A stretch of DNA of 64,000 nt from Kineococcus rhizosphaerae (GCF_003002055.1 NZ_PVZF01000002.1:62001-126000), one strand, 5' to 3'. Counted from the first letter of the stretch, positions 16,966 to 26,583 are shown. Numbers and translations are program-made. The notes: generated from the sequence alone by a model not told the origin.

Positions 16966-18423
16966 GTGGACTCCTTGCGCCGGATCCTGCCCTGGCAGGC
17001 GTACACCGCGGGCGGCGCGGTGCTCGGCGTGGCGTGCCTGCTCGTGCCCGGCGGGCTGCTGCACGACGCCCTGTTCTCCTGCGTGAGCCTGTCGGCGGCC
17101 GTCGCGACCGCCGTCGGCGCGCGCCTGCACCGCCCCCAGCGGGCCTCGGCGTGGTGGCTGCTGGCCGCCGGGCTGCTGGCCTGGGCGCTCGGTGACGTGT
17201 CCTACGCCGTCTGCTACACGTGGCTGGACTCGCAGACCTTCCCCGACGTGCCCGACGTCTTCTACGTCCTGGCCTACCCGCTCATCGCCGCCGCGATGCT
17301 GCGGATGGCGCGCCAGGCCCGCCCCGGCGCGGACCGCGAGGGCGTCATCGACGCCGCGATCCTCGCCGTCGGCTTCGGGATGCTGTCGTGGACCTTCCTG
17401 GTCCGCCCGGCGCTGCACACCCTGCCGCAGGACCTGCCCGCTGGCCTCGTCGCCCTGGCCTACCCCGTGGGCGACGTCGTCGTGCTGGCCATGCTGGTGC
17501 GCGTCTTCTCCGCCGCCGGGCACGGCTCGCGCGCCTTCACGCTGCTGGCCGGGGCCGCCTCGGCCATGCTGGCCGCCGACGCGCTGTGGCAGGCCGCCGA
17601 CGCCTACTCCACGCTCGACGCGACCTGGGTCGACTCCGTCTTCCTCGTCTCCTACGTCCTGTGGGGCGCTGCGGCGCTGCACCCGTCGATGCGGCGGCTG
17701 TCCGACCCCGCACCCAGCACCCGCCACGAGTTCAGCTCCCTGCGCCTGACCGTCCTGACCGCCGCGAGCCTGCTCTCACCCGGCACCCTGGGTCTGGAGC
17801 TGGCCCTGGGGCAGCCCCCGCAGGGCTGGGCCGTCGTCATCAGCTCCTCGGTCCTGTTCGTCCTCGTCGTGACCCGCATGTCCGCCCTGCTGGGCCGGCT
17901 GCGCGAGCAGACCGCCCTGCTCGGCGACCTGGCCCGCACCGACCCGCTCACCGGCCTGCTGAACCGCCGCAGCGCCGACGCCGAGCTGCAGCGCGTGCGG
18001 TCGCGCGCCGAGCGCGAGGGGGTCCCGCTGGTCGTGGCCCTCCTGGACCTCGACCACTTCAAGGTCTTCAACGACACCCACGGGCACCCCGCCGGGGACC
18101 GGCTCCTGGTGGGGGCCGCCACGGCCTGGCGCACCGCCCTGGCCGGCCGCGGCGTCCAGCTCGCCCGCTGGGGCGGGGAGGAGTTCCTCGCGGTCTCCTG
18201 CGGGACGCCGCCGGAGCAGGTCGAGGAGCTGCTGAGCGGGCTGCGCGCCGTCGTGCCCGAGGGGCAGACCTTCTCCGCCGGCCTGGCCCGCTGGGACGGG
18301 CGCGAGGACACCGCCCGCCTGCTCGCCCGCGCCGACCAGGCCCTCTACGCCGCCAAGCACGCCGGCCGCGCGTGCACCCGGACGGCCCCCGAGGAGGCCG
18401 AGCGCGTGCACCCCGCGCGCTGA
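16966..18423 (+). CDS. membrane GGDEF diguanylate cyclase
   Basis: 485 residues, GTG start. The first 300 or so residues contain about ten hydrophobic helices, a membrane sensor of unknown ligand. A GGDEF domain follows from about 320: ARTDPLTGLLNRR, DLDHFKVFNDTHGHPAGD and the active-site RWGGEEF near 402. This domain makes cyclic di-GMP from two GTP. The five residues before GGEEF do not form the RxxD inhibitory site, so product feedback through that site is not expected. No EAL domain is attached. Stand-alone gene ending 60 bases before the acyl-CoA ligase. Confidence 0.9.
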   Translation: MDSLRRILPWQAYTAGGAVLGVACLLVPGGLLHDALFSCVSLSAAVATAVGARLHRPQRASAWWLLAAGLLAWALGDVSYAVCYTWLDSQTFPDVPDVFYVLAYPLIAAAMLRMARQARPGADREGVIDAAILAVGFGMLSWTFLVRPALHTLPQDLPAGLVALAYPVGDVVVLAMLVRVFSAAGHGSRAFTLLAGAASAMLAADALWQAADAYSTLDATWVDSVFLVSYVLWGAAALHPSMRRLSDPAPSTRHEFSSLRLTVLTAASLLSPGTLGLELALGQPPQGWAVVISSSVLFVLVVTRMSALLGRLREQTALLGDLARTDPLTGLLNRRSADAELQRVRSRAEREGVPLVVALLDLDHFKVFNDTHGHPAGDRLLVGAATAWRTALAGRGVQLARWGGEEFLAVSCGTPPEQVEELLSGLRAVVPEGQTFSAGLARWDGREDTARLLARADQALYAAKHAGRACTRTAPEEAERVHPAR

Positions 18424-18483
18424 CGTGTGCGAAGCTGCACGGAACAGCCCCACCCCACGACGACGTGGACCGCAGGAGTTCCG

Positions 18484-19989
18484 ATGCACAGCTTCGCCGG
18501 CGCCATCGCCGAGCACGCCCGCACACGTCCCGACGACGTCGCCGTCCGCCTCGACGACCACGCCCTGACCTGGCGCGACCTCGACGACGCCACCGCCCGC
18601 GTCGCCGGCTGGCTGCGCGCCCAGCGCGTGCGGCCCGGGGACCGCGTCGCGCTCGTCGCGCCCAACGTCCCCGAGTTCCCGGTGCTCTACCACGGTGCCC
18701 TGCGCGCCGGGGCGGTCGTCGTCCCCATGAACCCGCTGCTGCGCGGCCGCGAGGTCAACCACCACTTCCGCGACTCCGGGGCGAGCCTCGCCCTCGTCTG
18801 GTCGGCCGTCGCCGAGGCCGCCCACGCCGGCGCCGTCGGCACCGCGACCCGCGTCGTGGAGGTCGGTCCCGGGACCCTGCCGACGCTGCTCGCCGGGGTG
18901 GAGCCCGACCCCGCGGGCCACGAGCCGGCCCCCGGGGACACCGCCGTCATCCTCTACACCTCCGGCACCACCGGGGCCCCCAAGGGCGCCGAACTGACCC
19001 ACCACAACCTGTTCAGCAACGCCCGCACGAGCCAGGAGTCCCTCATCCGGCTCGGCGAGGGCGACACCATCCTCGGCGCGCTGCCGCTGTTCCACGCCTT
19101 CGGCCAGACCTGCGCCATGAACACCGCGATCGTCGCCGGGCGCACCATGACCCTGCTGCCCCGGTTCACGGCCGCGGCGGCGCTCGCGGTCGTCCAGCGC
19201 GACCGGGTGACGCACTTCGCGGGCGTGCCGACGATGTACGTGGCGATGCTCAACGAACCCACCGCCGGCGAGTTCGACCTGAGCTCGTGGCGCTCCTGCG
19301 TCTCCGGCGGCGCGTCGCTGCCCGTGGAGGTGCTGCGCGGGTTCGAGGAGAAGTACGGGGTCGTGGTCCTGGAGGGGTACGGCCTGAGCGAGACCTCGCC
19401 GGTCGCCTCCTTCAACCGCCCCGACATCGAGCGCCGGCCCGGGACCATCGGCGTGCCCGTCGACGGGTGCGAGATGGACCTGCGCGCCGCCGACGGCACC
19501 CCCGTCACCGAGGGGGTCGGCGAGATCGTCATCCGCGGTGAGAACGTCATGAAGGGCTACTGGCGCAACGAGGCCGCGACGGCGTGGGCCATCACCGACG
19601 GGTGGTTCCGCAGCGGTGACCTCGCCACCCGCGACGCCGACGGCTACTACACGATCGTCGACCGGGCCAAGGACATGATCGACCGGGCCGGGTACAACGT
19701 GTACCCGCGCGAGGTCGAGGAGGTCCTCTACGAGCACCCCGCCGTCGAGCAGGCCGCGGTCGTGGGGTTCCCCGACCCGCTGGTGGGGGAGGAGGTCGGG
19801 GCCGCCGTCGTCCTGAAGGCCGGAACCGCGGCCACCCCCGAGGAGTTGATCGAGCACGTGAAGGCCCAGCTCGCGGCCTACAAGTACCCGCGGCGGGTCT
19901 GGATCGTGTCCGAACTGCCCAAGGGCCCCACCGGCAAGATCCTCAAACGTGAGATCACACCCCCGGCAGGAGAGGAAGCGCAGTCATGA
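18484..19989 (+). CDS. long-chain fatty acid--CoA ligase (AMP-binding)
   Basis: 501 residues from ATG 18484, with CAGGAG just upstream; the in-frame start at 18427 adds unrelated residues. The ATP-binding P-loop ILYTSGTTGAPKGAELTH, the GYGLSETSPV motif, the hinge DRAKDMIDRAGYNVYPREVE and the C-terminal catalytic lysine in PTGKILKREI are present. It activates a carboxylic acid as acyl-AMP and then acyl-CoA. The start of the acyl-CoA dehydrogenase overlaps its stop (ATGA), so the two are coupled; chain length specificity cannot be read here. Confidence 0.9.
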   Translation: MHSFAGAIAEHARTRPDDVAVRLDDHALTWRDLDDATARVAGWLRAQRVRPGDRVALVAPNVPEFPVLYHGALRAGAVVVPMNPLLRGREVNHHFRDSGASLALVWSAVAEAAHAGAVGTATRVVEVGPGTLPTLLAGVEPDPAGHEPAPGDTAVILYTSGTTGAPKGAELTHHNLFSNARTSQESLIRLGEGDTILGALPLFHAFGQTCAMNTAIVAGRTMTLLPRFTAAAALAVVQRDRVTHFAGVPTMYVAMLNEPTAGEFDLSSWRSCVSGGASLPVEVLRGFEEKYGVVVLEGYGLSETSPVASFNRPDIERRPGTIGVPVDGCEMDLRAADGTPVTEGVGEIVIRGENVMKGYWRNEAATAWAITDGWFRSGDLATRDADGYYTIVDRAKDMIDRAGYNVYPREVEEVLYEHPAVEQAAVVGFPDPLVGEEVGAAVVLKAGTAATPEELIEHVKAQLAAYKYPRRVWIVSELPKGPTGKILKREITPPAGEEAQS

Positions 19990-21146
19990 CCGTCGTGGAC
20001 TACTACGACATCGCCGCGGACCTGACCCCCCGCGAGCTCGAGGTCTGGCAGGCCGTGCGCGAGTTCGTCGACGAGAAGGTGATCCCGGTGGCCGGCGGCT
20101 TCTGGGAGCGCGCCGAGATGCCGATGGACCTGCTCAAGGAGTACGGCCAGCTGAACCTCGTCGGCGACGGGCTCGAGGGTCCGGGGATCCCGGCGCTCAG
20201 CCACACCGCGGCCGGGCTGGTCACCATGGAGCTGTCCCGCGGCGACGGCAGCTTCGCGACGATGCTGGGCGTGCAGGCCGGACTGGCCATGCGCTCCATC
20301 GCCTTCCTCGGCTCCCAGGAGCAGAAGGAGCGCTGGCTGCCGCCCATGGCGCGCCTGGAGGTCCTGGGGGCGTTCGGCCTCACCGAACCCGACCACGGTT
20401 CCGACGCCGTCGCGCTGGCCACGACCGCGCGCCGGGACGGCGACGACTACGTCCTGGACGGCGCCAAGCGCTGGATCGGGTTCGGGACGGTCTGCGACGT
20501 GTGCGTCGTGTGGGCCCGCGGCGAGGACGGCCAGGTCCAGGGTTTCCTCGTCGAGCGCGGGACCCCCGGCTACGAGGCGACGGTCATCGAGGGCAAGGCG
20601 TCGCTGCGCGCCATCCACAACGCCCAGATCACCCTCGACGGCGTCCGGGTGCCGGCGGCGAACAGGCTGCCGGGGGCGGCCAGCTTCCGCGACACCGGCC
20701 GGGTGCTGTCCGCCACCCGCGCCGGCATCGCCTGGGGCGCGCTGGGGCACGCGACCGCCGCGTACGAGACGGCGCTGGCGTACTCGCTGGAGCGCAAGCA
20801 GTTCGGGCAGCCGCTGGCGAGCTTCCAGCTCGTGCAGGACAAGCTCGTGCAGATGCTCGCCGAGGTCACCGCCATGCAGCTGTTCTGCCTGCGGGTGGGC
20901 AAGCTCGCCGACTCCGGGCGCCTGACCGACACCCAGGCGTCGCTGGCCAAGGTGAACGCCACGCGCAAGGCCCGCACCGTCACGGCGATGGCGCGGGACC
21001 TGCTGGGCGGCAACGGGATCCTGCTGGAGCACCGGGTCGCGCGGCACATGGCCGACGTGGAGGCGCTGCACACCTACGAGGGGACGGAGTCGATCCAGAC
21101 CCTCATCGTCGGCCGGCACCTGACCGGCATCTCCTCCTTCACCTGA
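19986..21146 (+). CDS. acyl-CoA dehydrogenase, glutaryl-CoA dehydrogenase-like
   Basis: 386 residues. The family core is present: FGLTEPDHGSDAVAL near 130, then LERKQFGQPLASFQLVQDKL, ARDLLGGNGILLEHRVAR and the catalytic-base segment YEGTESIQTLIVGRHLTGI. The C-terminal block (DLLGGNGI, YEGT, GRxLTGI) resembles glutaryl-CoA dehydrogenases more than medium-chain enzymes. It would take the CoA ester made by the upstream ligase and pass electrons to ETF. FAD-dependent, cytosolic. Substrate assignment is inference. Confidence 0.88.
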   Translation: MTVVDYYDIAADLTPRELEVWQAVREFVDEKVIPVAGGFWERAEMPMDLLKEYGQLNLVGDGLEGPGIPALSHTAAGLVTMELSRGDGSFATMLGVQAGLAMRSIAFLGSQEQKERWLPPMARLEVLGAFGLTEPDHGSDAVALATTARRDGDDYVLDGAKRWIGFGTVCDVCVVWARGEDGQVQGFLVERGTPGYEATVIEGKASLRAIHNAQITLDGVRVPAANRLPGAASFRDTGRVLSATRAGIAWGALGHATAAYETALAYSLERKQFGQPLASFQLVQDKLVQMLAEVTAMQLFCLRVGKLADSGRLTDTQASLAKVNATRKARTVTAMARDLLGGNGILLEHRVARHMADVEALHTYEGTESIQTLIVGRHLTGISSFT

Positions 21147-21157
21147 CCCGACCCACT

Positions 21158-21204
21158 CCCGCGATCGAGGAACCCCGCGTGACGTGGGGTTCTTCGATCG
21201 CGGG
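21158..21204. terminator. bidirectional terminator, acyl-CoA dehydrogenase / chemoreceptor
   Basis: 19-bp arms (21158-21176 and 21186-21204) with one mismatch enclose a 9-base loop, centred between convergent genes. Confidence 0.7.
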
Positions 21205-21207
21205 GAC

Positions 21208-23151
21208 TCAGACCTTGAAGCGGCCCATGAGGGCGCGGACGTGGTCGGCGGTGTCGGCGACCTGGCGCGAGCACGCGTCGGTCTCGTGCGCGCTCGTCGT
21301 CGTCCGCTCCGCCACCTGCGCGACGTCGCCGATGGTCCCGGCGATGGTGCGCGTCGCCGAGGCCGCCCGGGCGACACCGCCGGCCAGTTCACCGGTCACG
21401 GCCGACTGCTCCTCGACGGCCGCGGCGACGGTGGCCTGGATCTCGTCGAGCCGGTCCACGACCGTCCCGATGTGCGCCACGGAGGACGCCGCCGCGTGCA
21501 CGTCCTGCTGCAGGGCCGCGATCTTGCGCTCGATGTCCTCGGTCGCCCGCGCCGTCTGGGTGCTCAGCTCCTTCACCTCGCCGGCGACGACCGCGAAGCC
21601 CTTGCCCGCGTCCCCGGCCCGGGCCGCCTCGATGGTGGCGTTGAGGGCCAGCAGGTTCGTCTGCTGGGCGATCGCGGTGATGGCCGCGACGATCTGGCTG
21701 ATCTCCTCCGAACTCGTCGACAGGGTGCCGATCGCCCGCTCGGTCGAGCGGGCGACGTCGACGGCCTCCGCGGCGATGCGGGCGGCCTCGTTCGTGCCGC
21801 GGGCGATCTCGGAGATGCTGGCGCCCATCTGCTCGGCGGCCGCGGCGATGCCGGTGACCTCACCGCTGGCGGCGTCGGCCTGCTCGGCCACGACGCCCGA
21901 GCGCTGGGCCGTCTCGGCGACGTTCTGGCCCAGGACCCGGCTGGTCGCGTCGAGCCGGGAGGCGGCGGAGTTCAGCGTGTCGGCCTCCGAGGAGACCTCG
22001 CGGACCGTCCCCGCGATCGCCTCGGCGAACCGGTTGAAGGCCGCCCCCAGCGCCCCCAGCTCGTCCTTGCGGGACTCGTCGACGCGCTTGGTCAGGTCCC
22101 CGTCGCCGTCGGCGATGTCGGCCAGGCTGTCCCGCAGCCGGCGCACGGGGCGGCCGATGCCGGTCCCGATGAACCACGTGACGACACCGGCGACGAGGAC
22201 CGCGAGCAGCCCCAGCAGGATCGTCGTGGTCCGCAGGGAGCGGCTGGCGGCCAGCGCGGAGGCGCGCGGCGCGCTGACGAGCAGCGTCCAGGTCTGGGTG
22301 GCGTCCACGCGCACGGGGGCGACGGCGAGCAGGTCGGTCGAGTCCGAGCGCGTGGTGGTCCGGCCCGAGCCGCTGACGGCCAGGGCGAGGTCCTTGGTGG
22401 TCCCGGTGGCGGGCCGTCCCAGGTCGGCGGCCCGCGGGGAGGTGACGACCGTCCCCGACTCGGTGAGCAGCGAGGCGTACCCCGTGCCGTAGGGCTCGAT
22501 GCCGTTCATCGACGCGGTGAGGCTCGTCAGCGACAGGTCCGCCGTGACGACCCCGGCGAACGCCCCGTCCACGACCACGGGGGCGGCGGCGGTGCTCATG
22601 AGCACCGTCGCGCCGTCGACCTCGTACTCGTAGGGCTCGGTGAAGAAGACCTTCCCGGTCTCCTTCGGGGTCCAGTACCAGGCGCTGGCGGTGTGGTCGT
22701 CGAGGTCGGTCAGCGGCGTCACGGCGAGGGTGCCGCCGGAGCGGTACCAGTAGGGGATGAGACGCCCGCTGGCGTCGCTGTCGGGTGACCCGGCGTACCG
22801 GGCGTCCTGGCCGTCGAAGGCGTCCGGGTCCCAGCCGGTGCCCATGCCGACGAACTCGGGGTGCGCGGCGAGGGTGGAGTGGACGAGCTCGGACGCAGCG
22901 GTCCGGGTGAGGACGCCCTGGGACTTCAGCGACGCCATGGCGTTCGCGACGTCGGTGACGGTGCGCACGGAACCGGCGAGCTCGGCCTGCACCGCCGCGG
23001 CGTGGGTCTGAGCCAGCTGGGAGGTGTACGCCGTCGCCTGCCGGCGGCCGAAGCCGTCGCTGCGGGTCGTCACGACGACGACGAGCAGCGCCAGTGTCGT
23101 GACGACCATCGCCAGCGTGCTGGCGACGAGCCGGGTCCTGATGCTGCGCAC
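21208..23151 (-). CDS. methyl-accepting chemotaxis protein with dCache-type sensor
   Basis: 647 residues. Order: membrane helix 7-29, a periplasmic double-Cache-like sensor (about 30-305; [17 protein letters not shown]), membrane helix about 310-333, HAMP (about 335-390) and a long signalling domain to the end with the hairpin-tip-like [24 protein letters not shown]. It senses a small molecule and signals to CheA. No other chemotaxis gene lies in the window. Single gene. Confidence 0.92.
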   Translation of the reverse strand: MRSIRTRLVASTLAMVVTTLALLVVVVTTRSDGFGRRQATAYTSQLAQTHAAAVQAELAGSVRTVTDVANAMASLKSQGVLTRTAASELVHSTLAAHPEFVGMGTGWDPDAFDGQDARYAGSPDSDASGRLIPYWYRSGGTLAVTPLTDLDDHTASAWYWTPKETGKVFFTEPYEYEVDGATVLMSTAAAPVVVDGAFAGVVTADLSLTSLTASMNGIEPYGTGYASLLTESGTVVTSPRAADLGRPATGTTKDLALAVSGSGRTTTRSDSTDLLAVAPVRVDATQTWTLLVSAPRASALAASRSLRTTTILLGLLAVLVAGVVTWFIGTGIGRPVRRLRDSLADIADGDGDLTKRVDESRKDELGALGAAFNRFAEAIAGTVREVSSEADTLNSAASRLDATSRVLGQNVAETAQRSGVVAEQADAASGEVTGIAAAAEQMGASISEIARGTNEAARIAAEAVDVARSTERAIGTLSTSSEEISQIVAAITAIAQQTNLLALNATIEAARAGDAGKGFAVVAGEVKELSTQTARATEDIERKIAALQQDVHAAASSVAHIGTVVDRLDEIQATVAAAVEEQSAVTGELAGGVARAASATRTIAGTIGDVAQVAERTTTSAHETDACSRQVADTADHVRALMGRFKV

Positions 23152-23247
23152 TGCGTCCTGCTCCCTGACCGTCCTCCCGGCGGGAGGTCCTGCGGGCGTC
23201 GTCGGCGGTGCGGCGGGCTGACTTGAGCGCGGACCCGGCCCCGAATG

Positions 23248-23907
23248 TCAGGCCGGTGCGGCGACGGTGAGCGCCTGCGGGTTGAGCAGGTGCCGGGGCC
23301 TGCGCCCGGTCGCCACGTCGATCACCGCCTCGAGGGCGCTGGCGGAGGTGTCGCGGGTGAAGTCCGCCGTCCAGCACAGGGCGTGCGGGGAGAGCACCAC
23401 GTTCTCGAACGTCAGCAGCTCGTCGTCGGGGTCGAGCGGTTCGGGGTCGACGACGTCGAGCCCGGCCCCGCGGATCGCACCCGCCCGCAGGGCCTCGCGC
23501 AGCGCGTCGGTGTCGACCAGGCCGCCGCGGCCGATGTTCACCAGGAACGCGTCGGGCCGCATGAGACCCAGGGCGCGGACGTCGACCATCCGGTGCGTGG
23601 AGGCGTTCAGCGCGGCCGTGAGCACGACGTGGTGACTGCGCCGCAGCAGGTCGTCGAGGTCGGTGAACTCCACGCCCAGCTCGGCGGCCTCGGGGTGGGT
23701 GCCGCGGCGGTTGGTCGCGACGATCCGCACGCCCAGGGGCTGCAGCAGCCGCGCGAGGTCGGCCCCCACGCCGCCGAACCCGACGATCCCGATGGTCGAG
23801 CCCTCCAGGGCCGCGCCGCGCAGCCGTTCCCGGGCGCCCCAGTCCGAGCGGCGGGTCGCCGCGTCCTTGCCGAGCAGTTTCGCCGCTCCGGCGAGCAGCA
23901 GGGATAG
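23248..23907 (-). pseudogene. D-2-hydroxyacid dehydrogenase, 5' half missing
   Basis: The reading frame is intact from the NAD-binding fold GSTIGIVGFGGVGADLARLL to the C-terminus. Catalytic Arg (VNIGRGGLVD), Glu (DVVDPEPL) and His (LSPHALCWT) are all present. Homology can be followed upstream to LLLAGAAKLLGKD, which aligns with the helix before the Rossmann fold, then stops abruptly at about 23905, where base composition drops. The N-terminal substrate-binding half (100 or more residues) is absent and no copy of it lies on the far side of the islet. A GTG at 23769 could start only a fragment. Best read as a gene cut by an insertion plus deletion. Confidence 0.75.
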
Positions 23908-24390
23908 AAGGTTTGTTAACGGTATCAGCAGGTTATCGGTCCACGAGCATAGGCGTAGTTCAAACCCGCATAGCCCCTGAATGCGTAGAAGTAGGTTTCT
24001 CCCGGTTTTTTGACGCTGCAGTAACCGTCATTGCCCCCGGCGATGTCGGCCTTGATGTGCAGAGTGGCTTGGCAGTCGTTGCGCATGTAGACGTAACCTG
24101 CGGGAGGACCTGCTGGTTCGCCGTTGGGGAAGTAGTCCTTCGTTCGCGTGATGATTACGCAGTAGGGAACATAGGCCTGCGCTGCAGCAGCTGGACCAGC
24201 GATGGACGCGAACAGTCCCGCCACGAGGCCGATGACTGTCAGACGAGTTGCTCTTCGCCGACGTAGCGCACCGGTTGCCGACGATGGACCATGAATCTTC
24301 TGCGTCCATGAGGTGCTGGTGTTCAGTGGATCGACTTTGATCATTCTGTGAAAGTACTAGGGAACCTTCGATTGGTCTAGGGGGCGCCGG
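23905..24390. other. lower-GC islet between two high-GC genes
   Basis: Visibly richer in A/T than its surroundings, with mixed third codon positions and runs such as GGTTTGTTAAC and GGTTTTTTGAC. Its left edge coincides with the truncation of the hydroxyacid dehydrogenase, and its right edge precedes the terminator hairpin of the beta-oxidation operon. It contains only one gene, for a small secreted protein. No terminal repeats or transposase were found. Confidence 0.7.
23925..24344 (-). CDS. small secreted four-cysteine protein, tendamistat-like cysteine spacing
   Basis: 139 residues. An arginine-rich n-region and a hydrophobic h-region (LTVIGLVAGLFASIAGPAAAAQA) form a signal peptide ending near residue 55. 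The mature 80 or so residues have four cysteines: YVPYC, RNDCQATLHIK, GYCSVKKPG and the C-terminal PITC. The Cys2-Cys3 spacing of 17 residues equals that of the Streptomyces alpha-amylase inhibitor tendamistat, and Cys3-Cys4 is 29 against 27. The NxCxxTxxIK and CxxxxPGxT patterns also agree, but the inhibitory Trp-Arg-Tyr loop is not present. Likely a beta-sandwich with two disulfides; function unproven. It sits in the low-GC islet, which suggests transfer. Confidence 0.7.
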   Translation of the reverse strand: MIKVDPLNTSTSWTQKIHGPSSATGALRRRRATRLTVIGLVAGLFASIAGPAAAAQAYVPYCVIITRTKDYFPNGEPAGPPAGYVYMRNDCQATLHIKADIAGGNDGYCSVKKPGETYFYAFRGYAGLNYAYARGPITC

Positions 24391-24413
24391 GTGCGCTGTG
24401 GGTCAGCAAACCA

Positions 24414-24455
24414 AGCACTGCGCTACCTCGGTCGCGGTCGAGGCAGCGCAGTGCT
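24414..24455. terminator. terminator of the beta-oxidation operon
   Basis: 17-base arms (24414-24430 and 24439-24455, one mismatch) with an 8-base loop. It lies about 70 bases past the leftward fadB-like stop. It is nested inside a wider inverted repeat, CGCTGTGGGT (24394-24403) and ACCCACAGCG (24496-24505). Confidence 0.6.
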
Positions 24456-24522
24456 CGCGGCACACGTAGGCAGTGATTTTCCGGTGGTGTCCGCCACCCA
24501 CAGCGGAACGAGCTGTAGGGGA

Positions 24523-26583
24523 TCAGGTCGTCAGCTCGTATGGGTGGAACCGGCGCCCGGTCACCCGCTCGCTGGCCCCGACCCGGTCCAGGTAGGGCGT
24601 GATCCCGCCCGTGAACAGCGGGTGACCCGTGCCCAGGACCAGGCACACGTCGACGTCCTCGGGCCCGGCCACGACACCTTCGTCCAGGACCCGGCGGATC
24701 TCGTCGGCCAGCGCGTCCTGCACGGTGGTCAGCACCTGCTCGCGCGTCAGCGGCGCGGTCCCCACCTGCAGGAACCCGGCGGCACCGGTCTCGGCGACCG
24801 GCCCCTTGGCGGTGACGAGCTCGGGCCCGCCCTCGGCGACCCAGCGCCGCAGGTTCTCCGAGACGCGGTAGCGCTCGGGGAAGGCGGCGGCGAGGGTCTC
24901 GTGGACGTGCAGCATGACGGCCGGGCCGACGAAGTGCGCCAGCCGGAACGGCGACATCGGCAGCCCCAGCGGGTCCAGGGCGTGCTCGACGTCCAGCAGC
25001 GGGGTCCCGGCGTCCAGGGCCCGCAGGACCTCGTCGAACATGCGCGTCGAGATGCGGTTGACGACGAACGCGGGGGCGTCGCGGACCAGGACGCACGTCT
25101 TCTTGAGCTTCTTCCCGACCGCGAACGCCGTGGCCAGCGTCACGTCGTCGGTCGTCTCCGTGCGCACGACCTCCACCAGCGGCAGGACCGCGACGGGGTT
25201 GAAGAAGTGGAACCCGACGAAGCGCTCGGGGTTCTTCAAGACCGAGGCCATCTCGGTCACCGACAGCGAACTCGTGTTCGTCATCAGCACCGCGTCGGCG
25301 CGCAGCAGCGGTTCGAGCTCGCGCAGCACGTCCTGCTTGACGGACAGCTCCTCGAACACGGCCTCGATGACGACGTCGCAGTCGGCCAGGGCGGACTTGT
25401 CCACGGCACCGGAGACCGAGACCGTGAGCCGGTTGGCGGTGTCGGCACCGATCCGGCCCTTGGCGAGCAGGTCGGCCACGCCCTGCCGGACGAACCCGAC
25501 CCCCTTCTCGACGCGCTCGGCCGAGACGTCGGTCAGGACGACGGGCACCTGCAGCCGGTGCAGGAACAGCAGGGCGAGCTGGGAGGCCATCAACCCGGCG
25601 CCGACGACCCCGACGGAGGTGACCTTGCGGGGTTCGGCCTGCTGGACACCCGGGGGGGCGCCGACGGGTTTGCGCCCGTAGCGCTGGACGAGGTCGAACG
25701 CGTACAACCCGGCGCGCAGCTCGGCCGAGACGCCGAGGTCGGCCAGCGCGGCGTCCTCGGCGGCGAAGTGCTGCTCGCGCGAGGTCGTCCGCGCCGCCGC
25801 GAGCAGGTCCAGGGCCCGGTACGGGGCGGGCGGTGCGCCGTGGGTGCGCGCGTCGGCGACGGCCCGGCCCCGGGCGATCGCCGCGTCCCAGACCTCCTGG
25901 TCCGCGGGCAGCGCGCGTTCGACGAGCGTCTCGCCCCGCAGGACGGACGCGCTCCAGCGCAACGACTCCACGAGGAAGTCGGCGGGTCCGAACTGCGCGT
26001 CGGCGATCCCGGCGGCGAACGCCTGCGGGCCGGACAGCGTCTTGTTGCCCGCCAGCGCGTTCTCGATCGCGACCTTCACGGCGACGTCGGGCCCGGCCAG
26101 GTGGGGCAGCAGCCAGGTCCCGCCCCAGCCGGGCACCAGGCCCAGGTACGCCTCGGGCAGGCCGATGCCCCGCACCGACGACGAGATCGTCCGGTACGTG
26201 CAGTGCAGCGCCAGTTCCAGGCCGCCGCCCAGGGCCAGGCCGTTGACGAACGCGAACGTCGGGATCCCGACGCGCTCCAGGGTGGTCGAGAACCGGCCCA
26301 GCACCCGGTGCCCGGCCTCCCCCAGGGCGAGGGAGTCGTCGCGGGAGGGGATGCGGGCCATCGACTTCAGGTCCGCCCCGGCGCAGAAGACGTGGTTCGC
26401 CCCGGTGACCCCGATCGCGGCGACGTCCAGCCGCTCGGCCTCGTCGAGGGCCGCCGAGAGTTCCTCGAGCGCCTGCGGGCCGAGCACGAAGGGCCTGCGG
26501 GGATCTCCCGAGTCCAGGGTCAGGAGCGCCAGCCGGTGCGCACCGGCCCAGGAGAGGTCGACCGTGCGCACGTGCACCGGCAT
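24523..26583 (-). CDS. bifunctional enoyl-CoA hydratase / 3-hydroxyacyl-CoA dehydrogenase (FadB-like)
   Basis: 686 residues from ATG 26583. The N-terminal crotonase domain (1 to about 260) has the oxyanion-hole segments VFCAGADLKSM and NGLALGGGLELALHC, and GLPEAYLGLVPGWGGT with the catalytic Glu. The C-terminal dehydrogenase (about 300-686) has Rossmann GVVGAGLMASQLA, NTSSLSV and the catalytic GFHFFNPV. It performs the second and third steps of beta-oxidation. The start overlaps the thiolase stop by one base, so the two probably form a trifunctional complex. It ends near a hairpin. Confidence 0.93.
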   Translation of the reverse strand: MPVHVRTVDLSWAGAHRLALLTLDSGDPRRPFVLGPQALEELSAALDEAERLDVAAIGVTGANHVFCAGADLKSMARIPSRDDSLALGEAGHRVLGRFSTTLERVGIPTFAFVNGLALGGGLELALHCTYRTISSSVRGIGLPEAYLGLVPGWGGTWLLPHLAGPDVAVKVAIENALAGNKTLSGPQAFAAGIADAQFGPADFLVESLRWSASVLRGETLVERALPADQEVWDAAIARGRAVADARTHGAPPAPYRALDLLAAARTTSREQHFAAEDAALADLGVSAELRAGLYAFDLVQRYGRKPVGAPPGVQQAEPRKVTSVGVVGAGLMASQLALLFLHRLQVPVVLTDVSAERVEKGVGFVRQGVADLLAKGRIGADTANRLTVSVSGAVDKSALADCDVVIEAVFEELSVKQDVLRELEPLLRADAVLMTNTSSLSVTEMASVLKNPERFVGFHFFNPVAVLPLVEVVRTETTDDVTLATAFAVGKKLKKTCVLVRDAPAFVVNRISTRMFDEVLRALDAGTPLLDVEHALDPLGLPMSPFRLAHFVGPAVMLHVHETLAAAFPERYRVSENLRRWVAEGGPELVTAKGPVAETGAAGFLQVGTAPLTREQVLTTVQDALADEIRRVLDEGVVAGPEDVDVCLVLGTGHPLFTGGITPYLDRVGASERVTGRRFHPYELTT

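Noticed and set aside
23905-24390. Islet as an insertion sequence or MITE
   Set aside because: No transposase, terminal inverted repeats or target duplication could be found at its edges.
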